Below are positions 9,257 through 19,600 of a DNA stretch of 38,089 nt, one piece after another. Position 1 is the stretch's first letter, and every line of letters begins with the position of its first letter. The stretch is from NCBI GenBank assembly GCA_026260175.1, contig JAKCWW010000282.1:21038-59126 (forward strand), in the 5' to 3' direction. Made by a program: the position numbers and the translations under genes. Source of the stretch: Reticulitermes lucifugus. Lineage: Eukaryota > Arthropoda > Insecta > Blattodea > Rhinotermitidae. The notes beneath the pieces were generated by a model. That model was not told the origin of the DNA, ran no database searches, and worked only from the letters and a program-made list of their open reading frames with translations.

Positions 9257-9645
9257 ATGCACGGATATGGATCATTTAAAAACCGTTTAAAAATGTTCAA
9301 TACAAGTTTGTTGGATCCTTCAGTCATTTCAGAAGTGGTGTCGCTAACGAACCCTGTTCTTCTATCTGCAGCAAATCATTTTTGATTCCGAGTTATTCCA
9401 ATCACTACCAGAATTTACAAGTTACAGAGTTCTCCTTAGTAGGAATAAACGTTATATCGATTATCGGACAGAAGAGTATCTTTTCTTCAATATAAAGAAC
9501 GTCTACACATTCTACGACACAGAACTTCGAATTTCCCTTTTCATAAACTTAATCTTCAAATGATGAAGTATATCGTCAACATGTTAACTTAAATTCGAGG
9601 ATGGAAAATCTCATAACCTTGTTCATCTAGAAGCGGCAATGGAAA
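9257..9645. other. No gene seen
   Basis: AT-rich sequence, nothing recognised. Confidence 0.5.
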
Positions 9646-9649
9646 GTCT

Positions 9650-9870
9650 AACAAAATGGTAGAGTGTTTAACACATATTTTACATTCTGGAGGTCCCGGG
9701 TTGAAATTTCTTTCGGAGAAAGTCATCGTGACTTAAGTTTTCACAATTATTCTTATTTCTTCCGGGATATTAGACCTACATTATATTGGGTCACCGCAGT
9801 TTCCTTCTACTTAAATCAAAATTCATTATTCACTAACATCCCACATTTGCTGTATAATCGATTCGAAATC
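9650..9870 (+). mobile_element. tRNA-like SINE-type repeat, third family (decayed)
   Basis: AAATGGTAGAGTG resembles box A, and GGTCCCGGGTTGAAATTTC about 40 nt later resembles box B (GGTTCGANTCC). The downstream body (GGAGAAAGTCATCGTGACTTAAG, then CCGGGATATTAGACCTACA and GGTTTCC-like CAGTTTCCTTCT) follows the order seen more clearly near 31940-32110. The 75-codon frame at 9664-9891 is a shadow of it. Confidence 0.45.
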
Positions 9871-10032
9871 TCACTAAACTCGAAAAGGTGAAGAAGCACC
9901 TGAGGAGATAATGATATATTATTTCTGCACTAACAGCAAATTTCCTCTTAATCTTAACACTATTATGAAATCCATGTAGCTGTTAATTTCAAAACGAAAG
10001 TGTGATGCCATGTGAGTTTTGATGCAGGGCCA

Positions 10033-10485
10033 ATCATTGAGTAGTCTCTCGCACGACCGGTCCATAGCTTCTTCCAAAGCGAGTTTTTTTACAGAGTGCG
10101 AACTAGTGTTTCCCCTTTCAATTTCCAGTATCATCTCATTTTCCTAAGTTCATCCAGTAGCTGCTTACGTCTCCTTTCTCGTCGTCCTGTCACTTCTATC
10201 TGTCCTTCTATCTTTCCTTTAATAACGTGTTTCAGAAGGCAGGTCCTACGCAAGATGTGACCAATCCAGTTAAGCCTTCCTTCTTTTTATTGTATGTAGG
10301 ATATTCCTCTCCTTCTTGACTCTGTGTAATACTTCTTTATTTCTCACACGATCAGTCCAACTGATCTTCGCCATCATTCTCCAGTACCACATTTCAAAAC
10401 TTTCCAGTTACTTCTTGTCTACTTTCCAAAGTATCGAAATTTCAGCACCATACAAAGCTATGCTCCAAACGTAGCACTTTACTAG
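10033..10485 (-). mobile_element. RTE-like LINE fragment (C-terminal region), degenerate
   Basis: Read on the minus strand this encodes, with stops and a frameshift, the C-terminal region after the reverse transcriptase. It starts near 10485 with KCYVWSIALYGAE, then WTDRVRNKEVLHRVKKER, GRRERRRKQLLDEL in broken form, and ends near 10033. An in-frame stop interrupts the segment corresponding to KANWIGH in the 14.8-kb copy. The fragment lacks the endonuclease and the catalytic reverse transcriptase core. It is non-functional. Confidence 0.8.
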
Positions 10486-10486
10486 T

Positions 10487-10819
10487 TTGATAAGCAGGGT
10501 AACAAATATTAAAGTTCCGCAACAGAATTACCTCTTCTTGGTCGTGCCTGAATATTTTTGGATGACCCCGACATGTAGCATAAAAGGGGAAAAGAGGATA
10601 GAAGACGTTGAAACAAAGTTTTGGTTAGTGGAGATCACTAGGCAAGACTCCATAGGTTATAGACAGAAGAATAGTATTAAGATATGTATTAGGAAATCGC
10701 TGTTGACCCAGGATAGGGTTGAAAACAAGTTTCTACAACAAGAGAGTAAAGATTGGTTTAACGTAAAACGAGTTCGCGGATTGAGCAGGGAAATAATTAC
10801 AAATATCCCGAGGATATAA
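10487..10819 (+). other. Open frame of 110 codons, unrecognised
   Basis: The frame begins immediately right of the LINE fragment, on the opposite strand. The predicted product is rich in K, R, I and Q and has no motif, signal peptide or membrane segment I recognise. It may be unidentified repeat sequence or chance. I see no promoter or splice context supporting a gene. Confidence 0.12.
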
Positions 10820-11325
10820 TTTGTCTTGGACAGTGAAAACAGTCAATTTTTTAGACTAATATAATGATGGCAAATCACCTTATGTTGAAACAGAATTAGG
10901 CACAAATGTATTCGCATTATAGCCATATAATTTAAGCGCCAGCATATACATTACTAAAACCCACGCACTTTATCTCAAGAATTTAACTACGAGTATATCT
11001 TATGATCCAACTTCCCAAACAAATTATTATGTTGCACACATTTGCATCCAAACACACACATACAAACACCAATGGGAGGGATAAAATATAAAACACGGAC
11101 CTATATCTTCTGGCTGGCTGATCCTTATAGCGTCATAATTAGTAGGTACTGTCCGTTTCATTTGTACATAAAAAGAATAATTATACACAGCTCATTACAC
11201 GCATGTCTCTTCCACTACATATAGCATATATTTTTCCATAGTGTGTGTACAGGTGCTACCTTCTGTACTGCCTAATCTAAACCGTTTATGCAAATAACCT
11301 ACGTATAAGGCAAATGCCACACACT
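10820..11325. other. No gene seen
   Basis: AT-rich sequence with nothing recognised. Confidence 0.5.
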
Positions 11326-11334
11326 ACTTGAAGA

Positions 11335-11530
11335 TTATTTTCTTCATGGATGTGATGCCGTCGCGTTTTGTAAATAGGTACCAACATTCCGAGAAATCTG
11401 TTGCCTCTTTCCTCCAAAATGTTCGTACGTGTCTAAGTTTACCAGACTACACATCATCACATCACAGAAGACAGCAACTTCGCATTCATCGCTGTGAAAA
11501 TCCTCAAATCTTCTACACACTGCTCTATAT
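11335..11530 (+). repeat. Interspersed repeat with recurring peptide shadow
   Basis: The plus-strand frame at 11328-11585 includes DVMPSRFVNRYQ and LPDYTSSHHRRQQLRI. The minus-strand frame includes ECEVAVFCDVMMCSLVN. From memory these resemble peptide shadows seen repeatedly in arthropod repeat-derived predicted proteins (patterns such as CSLV..YRRF and LPDYTA..PRRQ). No enzymatic motif is visible. I call a dispersed repeat, class unknown, and not a gene. Confidence 0.45.
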
Positions 11531-12305
11531 GTTCTCGCTAGTTGTTCTCTCATACAGACATCGAAAATTATTTTGGAATCAATAGACCTAATTTTTAAAG
11601 TGTTTTTCGACGTGTCTTTTTTATCCCAAAAAACAGAGAATGAATTAAAGAATATACAAAGGTGAATATATGAGTGTAAACATGCTATTTCTCGAGGAGC
11701 ATTAGGTTGGCTGATTGAAGAAGGTTTTCGAAAGCCTTCTGCATAAAATCCACCCAACAGCAAAACAAAGAGATAGAAATTTTAGTGTAGGAAACTAAAG
11801 CAATGGTATTCTGTAGAAGAAAACACGGAAGATGTAAAATTTTGATAGCGAATGAAACCTTTGAACAAGTTACATTGTTCAAGTATTTATGGTACAATGC
11901 CAGGCATATTACAAACATACAATTGTGACACACAATAATAGGTATATCAAAGTAACTGAATTTATAAATAATTTACACTGCCGATAATGCGAAGAGAATA
12001 GAGTTTCAAATTCTGTGTCAGTTCCTCAAAACAAAACTGTAGAATACATGTACGCCATGTTCTTATCATCTTGAATCCTAAATTATTCCCGTGGCGTGTT
12101 TACAACAGAAACCTAAAAAATTTGCTTATTAACTTCGCAAAATCTGTAGACCCGCAATACTAACAAAGAAACTGAAAGGATTTTAATTAAATTTAAAATT
12201 TTGAAAATTCTCTAACTGTTGTCGACATATTCTAACTCATTTTAAATAGAAAAGAAACAATTGATTATTTATACGATGGTAATGTGCACTTGTATCTTGA
12301 CCTCA
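11531..12305. other. No gene seen
   Basis: AT-rich sequence. The minus-strand frames near 11344-11933 carry no recognisable domain beyond the repeat shadow noted separately. Confidence 0.5.
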
Positions 12306-12307
12306 GG

Positions 12308-12815
12308 CCACTTCATCGTTAGGCAGTTTGTCTTGCGACAGGTCTGTAGACTTCTACGAAGCCAATTTCCCACAGAGTGCAATCTAGTGCTTTCTCTTTC
12401 AAATTCCAGTGCCTGCTCTTTTTCTTAATATAATCGAGTAACTGCTTAGGTCACCTTTCTCGTCGTCTCGTCCTTTCTACCTTTCCTTCGATAACGTGTT
12501 TTACAAGGCAGTTCCTACGTAAAATGTGACGAGTCCAGTTCTTCCTTCTTTTGTTCTATGTACGATGTTCCTTTCTTCCTTGACTCTATGTAGCACTCTT
12601 AATTTTTCATACGATCGGTCCAGCTGATCCTTCTCCAGCACCACATTTCTAACTTTCAAGGTATTTCTGATCTATTTACCGAAATGTCCAAGTTTCAGCA
12701 CCTTATAAAGCTGCGCTAAAAATATAGCACTTCATTAGTTTCTTCCTAAAATTTAAGGTAATTTTGTGGTGAAAAAATCTCCTTCTTGTTGATCTCGCAT
12801 TTGCTTTCCACATCG
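12308..12815 (-). mobile_element. RTE-like LINE fragment (C-terminal region), degenerate
   Basis: Homologous on the minus strand to the fragments at 10.03 and 14.78 kb. It begins further upstream in the protein, with a segment of FHHKITLNFRKKLMKCY type near 12800-12730. GAETWTFR and DQKYLES follow. The DRVRNEE segment is shortened and shifted. The end near 12308-12330 matches the VRQTA terminus in decayed form. Many stops and small deletions make it the most diverged copy. No catalytic residues remain. Confidence 0.75.
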
Positions 12816-13960
12816 CAGTACAGCAGCCGTTCAAACCACTGTGTTCACGCCTGTTGCTACACGATCATGAACCATCTGAGCATTATTTGCTCTGTGCTTC
12901 AAGTCCCTATTGATGTCGCTGCTCCCGCAATTGGAAGTGATTTATCAGAGTTCCCTTCTTCTAGAAATATCTCTTCTTGATCACTCCGGCTTGGGAGACT
13001 CTGTTGTTAGCAATTCTACCGCTAGCTTAGCTTTCATGGTTACTGGAAGTCACAAGCCCCTGCAGCACTACATGGGGTATCTAAGGTGTAACATACTAAT
13101 GTTCATCTAATTAAAAAATCTCGAAAAAGTTCTGCAGAAAAATAAATTAGTTATTTTATATTCAGAACCCATTTTCCATACGTCTCATTGTTTTAGAAGT
13201 AACTGAACAATATGCAAATAAGCCAGATTTGTTACACTGTGCATACACTTCAGAATTTGTTTTTTTATCAGAAAATGCTCAAAATCGGATTAAATAAGAA
13301 AACGTGGTAGGATTTTCTAAAAACTTGCATAAAGGGGAGTTTCATAAATTTTCAGCAAATTTTGTTAGATTATATAAATCGGGAGTAGAATTTGGGAACA
13401 GATATGTGACACAAATCGAAAACTTCTTGTGTATAAAACACGAAACTCCGTCATGGCCAAAAAAGCACACGAGTGCCATTAGGCCAAAGATGAGGCGAGC
13501 AGCACAATAAGACAAATTCTAGTTCTGGAGACGACGGAAAGGAATAGTTTCTACATGGAGGATATCAGTGAGTCAAACGTAACTGTCTGCTTTGTATCAA
13601 GCATCGATATTATTCAGAAATAACAAAAGTTTAAGCAGCGTATAGGCAGTCAGAAAAATTGGTTCACGCCTTGTGTTCTGGAAGATGCGAGCTAAAGTTC
13701 TGAACAAACATGCATCCTCGCCATGAAATGGAGAGAGTGTATTCCTCCTAAAGAATGGTAACCATCTACTCATCTACACGTTGTCACAACACTGGATATA
13801 AGCATTGCACGAAACTACAGACCGAATGGACGGCTTGTTACGGACCCCCGATTTTCAGTCTGTTTCTGTCTCCCTCAACTTATGAAACAAGAAGTTTGCG
13901 TGGAATTCTAGGGAACGAGAAGAGGACACTGATTAGGCAGTGTTATTATGGCTCCGTTTA
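12816..13960. other. No gene seen
   Basis: Short frames at 12786-13110 and 13304-13510 have no recognisable motif. Otherwise AT-rich intergenic sequence. Confidence 0.5.
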
Positions 13961-13964
13961 TTCA

Positions 13965-14160
13965 CACTGTCGTTTCCCTACAGGCAGGCCACGGCCAGAA
14001 GGCCTCAGGTGGGCCGACACACACGATAAATCTACCTCATGCAACAGCAGTAGCAATGCTACTGGCTAAAACACTTTCCCCTTTCCAACCCTGCCTGCCT
14101 ACCTATCCGAGCCAGGAATCGATACGAACAACTGTTTCGAGCTGGTAGCACTCCCTCTCT
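13965..14160 (-). mobile_element. Possible tRNA-like SINE-type repeat (decayed)
   Basis: On the minus strand a box-B-like GTATCGATTCCTGGCTCGG (near 14105-14123) lies just downstream of TACCAGCTCGAAACAG. An AGGCCACGGCC-type motif, also seen in body consensus of related insect SINEs from memory, is at about 13985-13996. The overlapping plus-strand frames at 13755-14148 are treated as shadows. Box A is weak, so the assignment is tentative. Confidence 0.35.
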
Positions 14161-14775
14161 CCCCCGGTCTCTATAGTGCGTGTTTTACCTTCCAACCTTT
14201 TCACGTTCTCCCCTGCCCTTATCCAAAAAAGCAATTCTGTTACATCGTTTTGCCCATACTGCGCTGTATTACACAGTAAGCGAAATGAAACACTAGAAGC
14301 AAGAGCGAGATTGTTTAAATAAAGAATGTATATATATTCTTGTTAAGCAAACGAAATGTTGTTCAGTTCTTGCACCGATACCCCATAAATCTAAATTACC
14401 GTCATCATTTTCTCCTTTGCAGTTCCACACAGATGTATCACAATTATTTTCCAGCTATAATTTTTGCGTTGAATGTTCAGATTTGTTTATCCAACACCCC
14501 CCCCCCATAGGGTAAAGCGATATCTTGTTAAGTTTGGTTTCTGTTCTCGGTTACACGCATTTCGCCCTGTCGAGTGTATTCTGCAATATCCATTATAGTC
14601 TGGACTTCCAGAAGTGATCAAGGCATAAATGAAAATTTAATCCAATCTTTAATCAATTCACCGTAATGATCACCGCTGCCAGTCATCATAAATATCACTA
14701 CTGCATGCAGTGGCCCAAACATACAGCGCCTGTCTCATGGTCGAGACACTTAGGAATTCAGTCCCAAAAAAATTA
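14161..14775. other. No gene seen; 10-nt C run
   Basis: Nothing recognised apart from a homopolymer of ten C at 14497-14506. Confidence 0.5.
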
Positions 14776-14777
14776 AT

Positions 14778-15275
14778 ATTCATTCATCCCGTAGCCTGTC
14801 TTACGAATGCTCCATAGACTCGTCCAAAACGAGTTCTCTACTGAGTGCCATCTAGTGCGTCCTATTTCAATTTCCGGTATCCTCTCTTTTCCTTAAGGCC
14901 ATCCAGTAGCTTCTTACGTCTTCTTCCTCGTCTTCCCGTCACTTCTATCCTTCCCTCTATCTTTGCTTCAGTAACGTGTTTTAGAAGGCAGTTCCTATGC
15001 AAGATGTGACCAATCCAATTAGCCTTCCTTTGTTTTGTGTTTTGTAGCATATTCCTCTCCTCCTTAATTCTTTGTAATATTTCTTCATTTCTCACACGAT
15101 CCGTCCAAATGATCTTCTTCATCCTTCTCCATCCTTCTAATTTCAATTAATCTATCAATCATGCCCTGTAGTGCCGTTTCTTCCTTACCAGTAGCAAAGG
15201 TCATCTGCGTTTTTCACAGTGCGAATTACTTGTCCTCCTACTTTGAAGTCTCCAAACCCTTCAAGGGCTGCAAGG
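14778..15275 (-). mobile_element. RTE-like LINE fragment with internal deletion, best-preserved C-terminus
   Basis: On the minus strand an open frame (15146-14862) reads WTDRVRNEEILQRIKEE, then KANWIGHILHRN and GRRGRRRKKLLDGL. A broken end and a TGAATGAAT-type tail follow at about 14786-14778. Upstream, 15275-15150 reads LEGFGDFKVGGQVI followed by ADD at 15208-15200, the remnant of the reverse transcriptase YADD box, then a frameshift. The sequence jumps from the ADD-proximal segment straight to the C-terminal domain, so about 100 codons seen in part in the 10.0 and 12.3 kb copies are deleted. Non-functional. Confidence 0.85.
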
Positions 15276-15439
15276 GATATTTAATTTCCTTCGAAAATTT
15301 CATAATGTAAAAATATTTTTGGACTCTCTTCAACACGGTAATGAACTTTCCAGCTACATAAAACGTGAAAAATTCTTGATTAAATGAGGACCCATGAGAT
15401 TCTCAAGATGGATGCTACTCCATGGAGTTAGATAATATT

Positions 15440-16412
15440 TATTTCTTTCGTCATATGTGTGTGTTTCTATTTTCCCAGCACTCCACTTGTGGCTTTGAAA
15501 AAATCTGGCACGGCTGTTCTGAAGTTTTTCTTCGCATTCCGCCTACTGATTAAAATCGGCGTCCTTTTAAAATAACTTACAATTTCAGGAACAGGAAAAA
15601 GTCTGTGAGAGTGAGATTAGAGGCTGTGGAACCATTGGGTTTTGTTTTTCTCGAGAAATTTCTGGACAGAGAGCGCTTTGTTTACAGAACCATCGTCGTG
15701 GTGAAGAAACTAGTTATTTTCGCGACAAAGTTCCGGTCGTCTCTTTCGCACTGCTTCTCGCATACGCAGTAAACGGTGAGGCAGAATTCGTGATTCACTT
15801 TTTGACTCCTTGGAACAAATTCATAAAGTACAAAACCTCGACATCTGAAGGAAGAATGAGCACGGTATTCACATTCGATTTGCTCTGTCGAACTTTTTTT
15901 CAGTCTTGGCGGCAATTTTGATTTCCGTTTTGAAGACCGCTGCTTCGTTTCGACATGCTACGAGTAGACCCACGTCTAATCACTGGCAGCAATTAATTCC
16001 GTGTTATTTTCTGCTTCAGATTGTTTAAAACGGTCTGTGCAAATGTTCGCGCTGGTCTCTTTTAGTTCAACCGTAAAAAATCATGGAATGACTTTGCAGA
16101 GACGCGCCGCACACTCAAATTTTCAGATAGAATTGTGAAACATGGTCCTATTAATACTCCTATCTCTTCCATCTTTTCTCTGACAGCTAATCGACGAAGT
16201 TAACACTGCGGTGATTTTGTCATCACTTACTGAAGTGAACGTGCGACTGGAAAGACGGTCGTCTTCCCACGATTCTTGAACACTTCAAAACGTTTTTACT
16301 ATTTGAAAACCATTGATGGCTTTTAAGCCTTTTTGCTTAACGTCACTTTTAACAAATCATAATTGTTCTCAGTTTTTCCGGTTTTGTAACAAAATCTCAC
16401 AAAACTGCCGAT
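15440..16412 (-). pseudogene. Mariner-type transposase fossil (DDD, IS630/Tc1/mariner)
   Basis: Mariner transposases cut and paste DNA through a helix-turn-helix region and a DD34D catalytic domain. Read on the minus strand, a nearly continuous frame shows an N-terminal FC-type segment (about 16412-16374), SWEDDR and the SVSDDKI region (16275-16200), then TWVYS (15978-15964). KVNHEF, EKQCERDDR, HHDD (15703-15692), ALSVQKFLEKN, TDFFLFLKL (15606-15580) and GRR follow. The first catalytic D is present at 15981-15979, but TAG follows where E is usual. The second and third D survive. They are 94 bp apart, out of frame with each other and slightly short of the canonical spacing. Several stops and frameshifts make it dead. 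Terminal inverted repeats were not found. Confidence 0.8.
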
Positions 16413-17780
16413 GCAAAATTCCTTCAAAACAAATAATTGTCTCTGTTGAGAACAAACACATTACGACTGAATGGAAAAAGCAACAGGATTCAGTGTTTCT
16501 ACCAATTCCTGCCCAATCATTATGCGGCCGTCACATGATTTTAAGAGATGTTGCACGCAGTGATCGAAGCATAAAGCTAAGCATTTTTCTACGTCTAATG
16601 CTGGGATTAAAACATGTCTTCACAGCATGTTAATTAATTAACTATTAAGGACAGAGAAAATTGTTCCTATGCCTGAATGCAGATTCAGCATGTTCCTCCA
16701 AGACGTTGATGTCTTTCTATAAAACTGTAACCCATTACATCCTTCAGGCCTCAGTGTTAATATTCACCACTCTCAGAACTTCAAATGTCGCAGAGTTTTC
16801 AGATGTGTTATATTAAAACTATAATTGGTGAAAAAAGGTTCCAATGTCTTCTAGAAGCCATTATATGCGGCATCCTTAAGAACTGCATTTTCTTTTAAAT
16901 CATGTCCGTAGTTTCATGGACTAACCGAGACATGCTACGGATCCATTCTGTCAGAAACACTTTGTTCCAAGTTTTGTTCGGACCTGTCTACTTCTGAAAG
17001 TCATAGTGTAAATTTTAACAACAGCTAAAAACAAGGTACAAATAATTCTACCAAGGCTTTAGAAGGCAACAGTACATATTTCTTCCGTGATTTAAGGTTA
17101 TACAAACACGTTGCTTTGTTTTAGTAATCAGGAGAGGAACATCAACTTGTACCTTTGAAAGTAAAGCTACCGGGTCTTCATAACTACAAAACACAAAAAG
17201 TAAGAGGGGTTTTGACACAAACACAAGTCACGGGATAATGAAAAAATTCGTATATAAATTTAACCCCTGATGGGCCTTCTAGGGGGTAACGAACCGAACA
17301 TAAAACTGAATATAATTTTCCCCTTCCAATTTTTCTTTTACCTTACAACGGTTAGACCTTCCTCTCATTTCCATTCTTTAAGTTTGCTACCAAGATCCAT
17401 TGTTTTAACTAAGGATGTTTCTTCTTCCCATCTCCCCTGCATGAATAGCTATAACACTATAAGAAATGAAAATTTATGATCCACACCTGCCCACTCGGTA
17501 ACATGGGTGCTGCTGTGAAAATTTATTACAGCACCTTGAAATTCACTAGGGACATTTTTTATCTTTCCCTTATGTCTACCTCACATTTCTCTCCCTTTCT
17601 CACCCCCGAAATGCCACATTTAGGGTAGCGTTACAGTACCGCAAGACACTTGCCATGAAGCCTCAAGGTATAAATAAAATGTACTGTTTTAAGGATAAAG
17701 TAAAGAATGGCAGGCTAAGATTTGAATAAATGATTTAAGATTTGAGTTCCTTAAATTGGTTAAGGTCAATATTGAAAATT
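16413..17780. other. No gene seen
   Basis: The 106-codon frame at 16313-16633 overlaps the mariner fossil on the opposite strand and is treated as chance. The rest is AT-rich sequence with nothing recognised. Confidence 0.45.
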
Positions 17781-17791
17781 TCTGGGATAAA

Positions 17792-17885
17792 CACCATGTA
17801 GTTTGATAGATAAGCATAATGGTGTCAGAGGAACTGCTGCCTTCATACTCGTATTAAGGTATGTACCTACCAAACTACATGGGTG
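17792..17885. repeat. Imperfect inverted repeat, possible fold-back remnant
   Basis: CACCATGTAGTTTGATAG at 17792-17809 pairs with CTACCAAACTACATGGGTG at 17867-17885, with one indel and one mismatch, around a 57-nt loop. It could be a miniature element remnant or an isolated stem-loop. No flanking duplication was seen. Confidence 0.5.
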
Positions 17886-18314
17886 ATATAGTCTAATAGG
17901 AGGCAGTAATCTTGAATTTCTGGTCCAGAATAAACATGAGCATTAAAAATTAATGTCTCTTTCAAGCTTGAATTCCATCTAAACAACACTTAGAATTCAG
18001 TTCTACTTCAGTGTCAACCAACAGGTTAATACTGTCCAGAGTAGGTAATAACCAGTGTTCAGTATGGGAACCATACGGAACGTATAAATACAATGTGAGC
18101 AGGGTGCAAACTCCTTGAATGTTCAAGCAGGTAGAACACTTAGCAAACACTAGGTTTTAAAGTATTTAAATCATTACTTACGTAATCGTATACTGACAGA
18201 ATATTGCATGCAAATAGCATTCCTAATTCAAAACGTTTTATCTTCATTTCACAGGGAATATAGCCTACTGAAAGAGAGAGCATATTATTCATAGATGCAA
18301 CTTAATAAACGAGC

Positions 18315-18316
<2 letters not shown>
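17886..18316. other. No gene seen
   Basis: AT-rich sequence without recognisable features. Confidence 0.5.
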
Positions 18317-18374
<58 letters not shown>

Positions 18375-18424
18375 NNNNNNNNNNNNNNNNNNNNNNNNNN
18401 NNNNNNNNNNNNNNNNNNNNNNNN

Positions 18425-18463
<39 letters not shown>
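18317..18463. repeat. (CA)n microsatellite interrupted by an assembly gap
   Basis: Pure CA dinucleotides run from 18317 to 18374 and from 18425 to 18463. Fifty N lie between (18375-18424). The round number suggests a placeholder gap whose true length is unknown. Reading frames of HTHT or CVCV type across it are artefacts. Confidence 0.98.
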
Positions 18464-18465
<2 letters not shown>

Positions 18466-19480
18466 TTGTTATCGACCTCAGGCACGCAACTTATTGGAAA
18501 TGAAATATAGTTTTTGTGCCTCCCAGTACATAACGTCGTTTCATGAAACATCATATATTTACCTATACATTCCTCTTCTTGTTTTTATTCTTTCCTTTTC
18601 ATGACATTACAGCCAATGAATAAATTTCTTCCTATATTACTGCCCATCTAGTCGTAAAGCTACCTCTGTCTCTCATACAATTAAAAATAACTTAAAAATG
18701 TTATACCTGGTAGAACAGAATATGGTTCTGCTTTAAAAAGGAAAAGAAGCACCACGAGTTTCAATAAATCGTTATAACACAAAAGTATATTCAAGCATAG
18801 ACACACGCATTGTGGAGTACATAAATTGCACTACACATGCAAGAGTGAGAAAGGATGGTAAAATTCATGTGCTAGAGGACTCGATAACCTATTATCATGA
18901 ATAATTGGCCCCATTATAACCTCAGGGTCAGGACATTAGTTATATTATTATTATCCACGTTGGTATTGTGATAAGCCTATAGTAGGACTGAGTCGTGTAG
19001 TCTCGTGTTGACCGGTTCTCACGACTCACAGCACATCATTGCTTTATAAAAGCACTTCATTCCACGCACGGTGCACATCCCAGCTTATAACTTAAAACGC
19101 TTCATGTAACAAGGAGAATGCTTATGTGAACATAATTCATAACGAACTTCGCATACTGCGTCGATTTATAATACGGTACATAGTGGCTGGTGACCGGGCC
19201 TTTCGTGGGGAAAGGTGACGCCCTTGCTTGCCTTATATTTACAGATCTTACATACAAAGTTGCAGCAAGGTGAAAACGCATAAAGCGAGTACTGCTCTAG
19301 TAGGTTTCATGCTGGGTTTATGTTTGCATAACCTGTAGACCATACCAAAGCCATCGGCGACAGTTGTTTGATTTATGATTTTCTTTAACTTAAATCCAAA
19401 TTTGTCTGTAAGCGTTAGCAAACGTCGTGAAGAAATCGGCATTCAAACGTGCCTCAAGCGATGAGTTGTATTCGAGAAGT
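18464..19480. other. No gene seen
   Basis: No motif, repeat or long frame was recognised. Confidence 0.5.
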
Positions 19481-19484
19481 GCGT

Positions 19485-19600
19485 GGTTCAAATCTTGATC
19501 GACACCCTGAGTAGTCTGAAGTCTTTCGTAGTTCTTCTCAGCCCAGCCAATACATCAAAGGTAGCTATTACCTCTTTCTTTACACCGTTTTCAGTTCACT
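19485..19600 (+). mobile_element. Possible tRNA-like SINE fragment
   Basis: GTGCGTGGTTCAAATCTTGATCG resembles a box B with flanking SINE body (TCTTTCGTAGTTCTTCTCAGCCC). Box A would be the weak ATGAGTTGTATTCG-type stretch just upstream. Low confidence. Confidence 0.3.

Noticed and set aside
10487..10819. 110-codon open frame as a gene
   Set aside because: It directly abuts a LINE fragment, has no recognisable motif, and lies in a region of decayed repeats.
11344..11763. 139-codon minus-strand frame as a host protein
   Set aside because: Its recognisable part resembles a recurrent repeat-derived peptide; the rest shows no domain.
16313..16633. 106-codon plus-strand frame as a gene
   Set aside because: It lies partly antisense to the mariner fossil and shows no motif of its own.
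18295..18554. HTHT/CVCV reading frames
   Set aside because: Artefacts of the CA repeat and the N gap.
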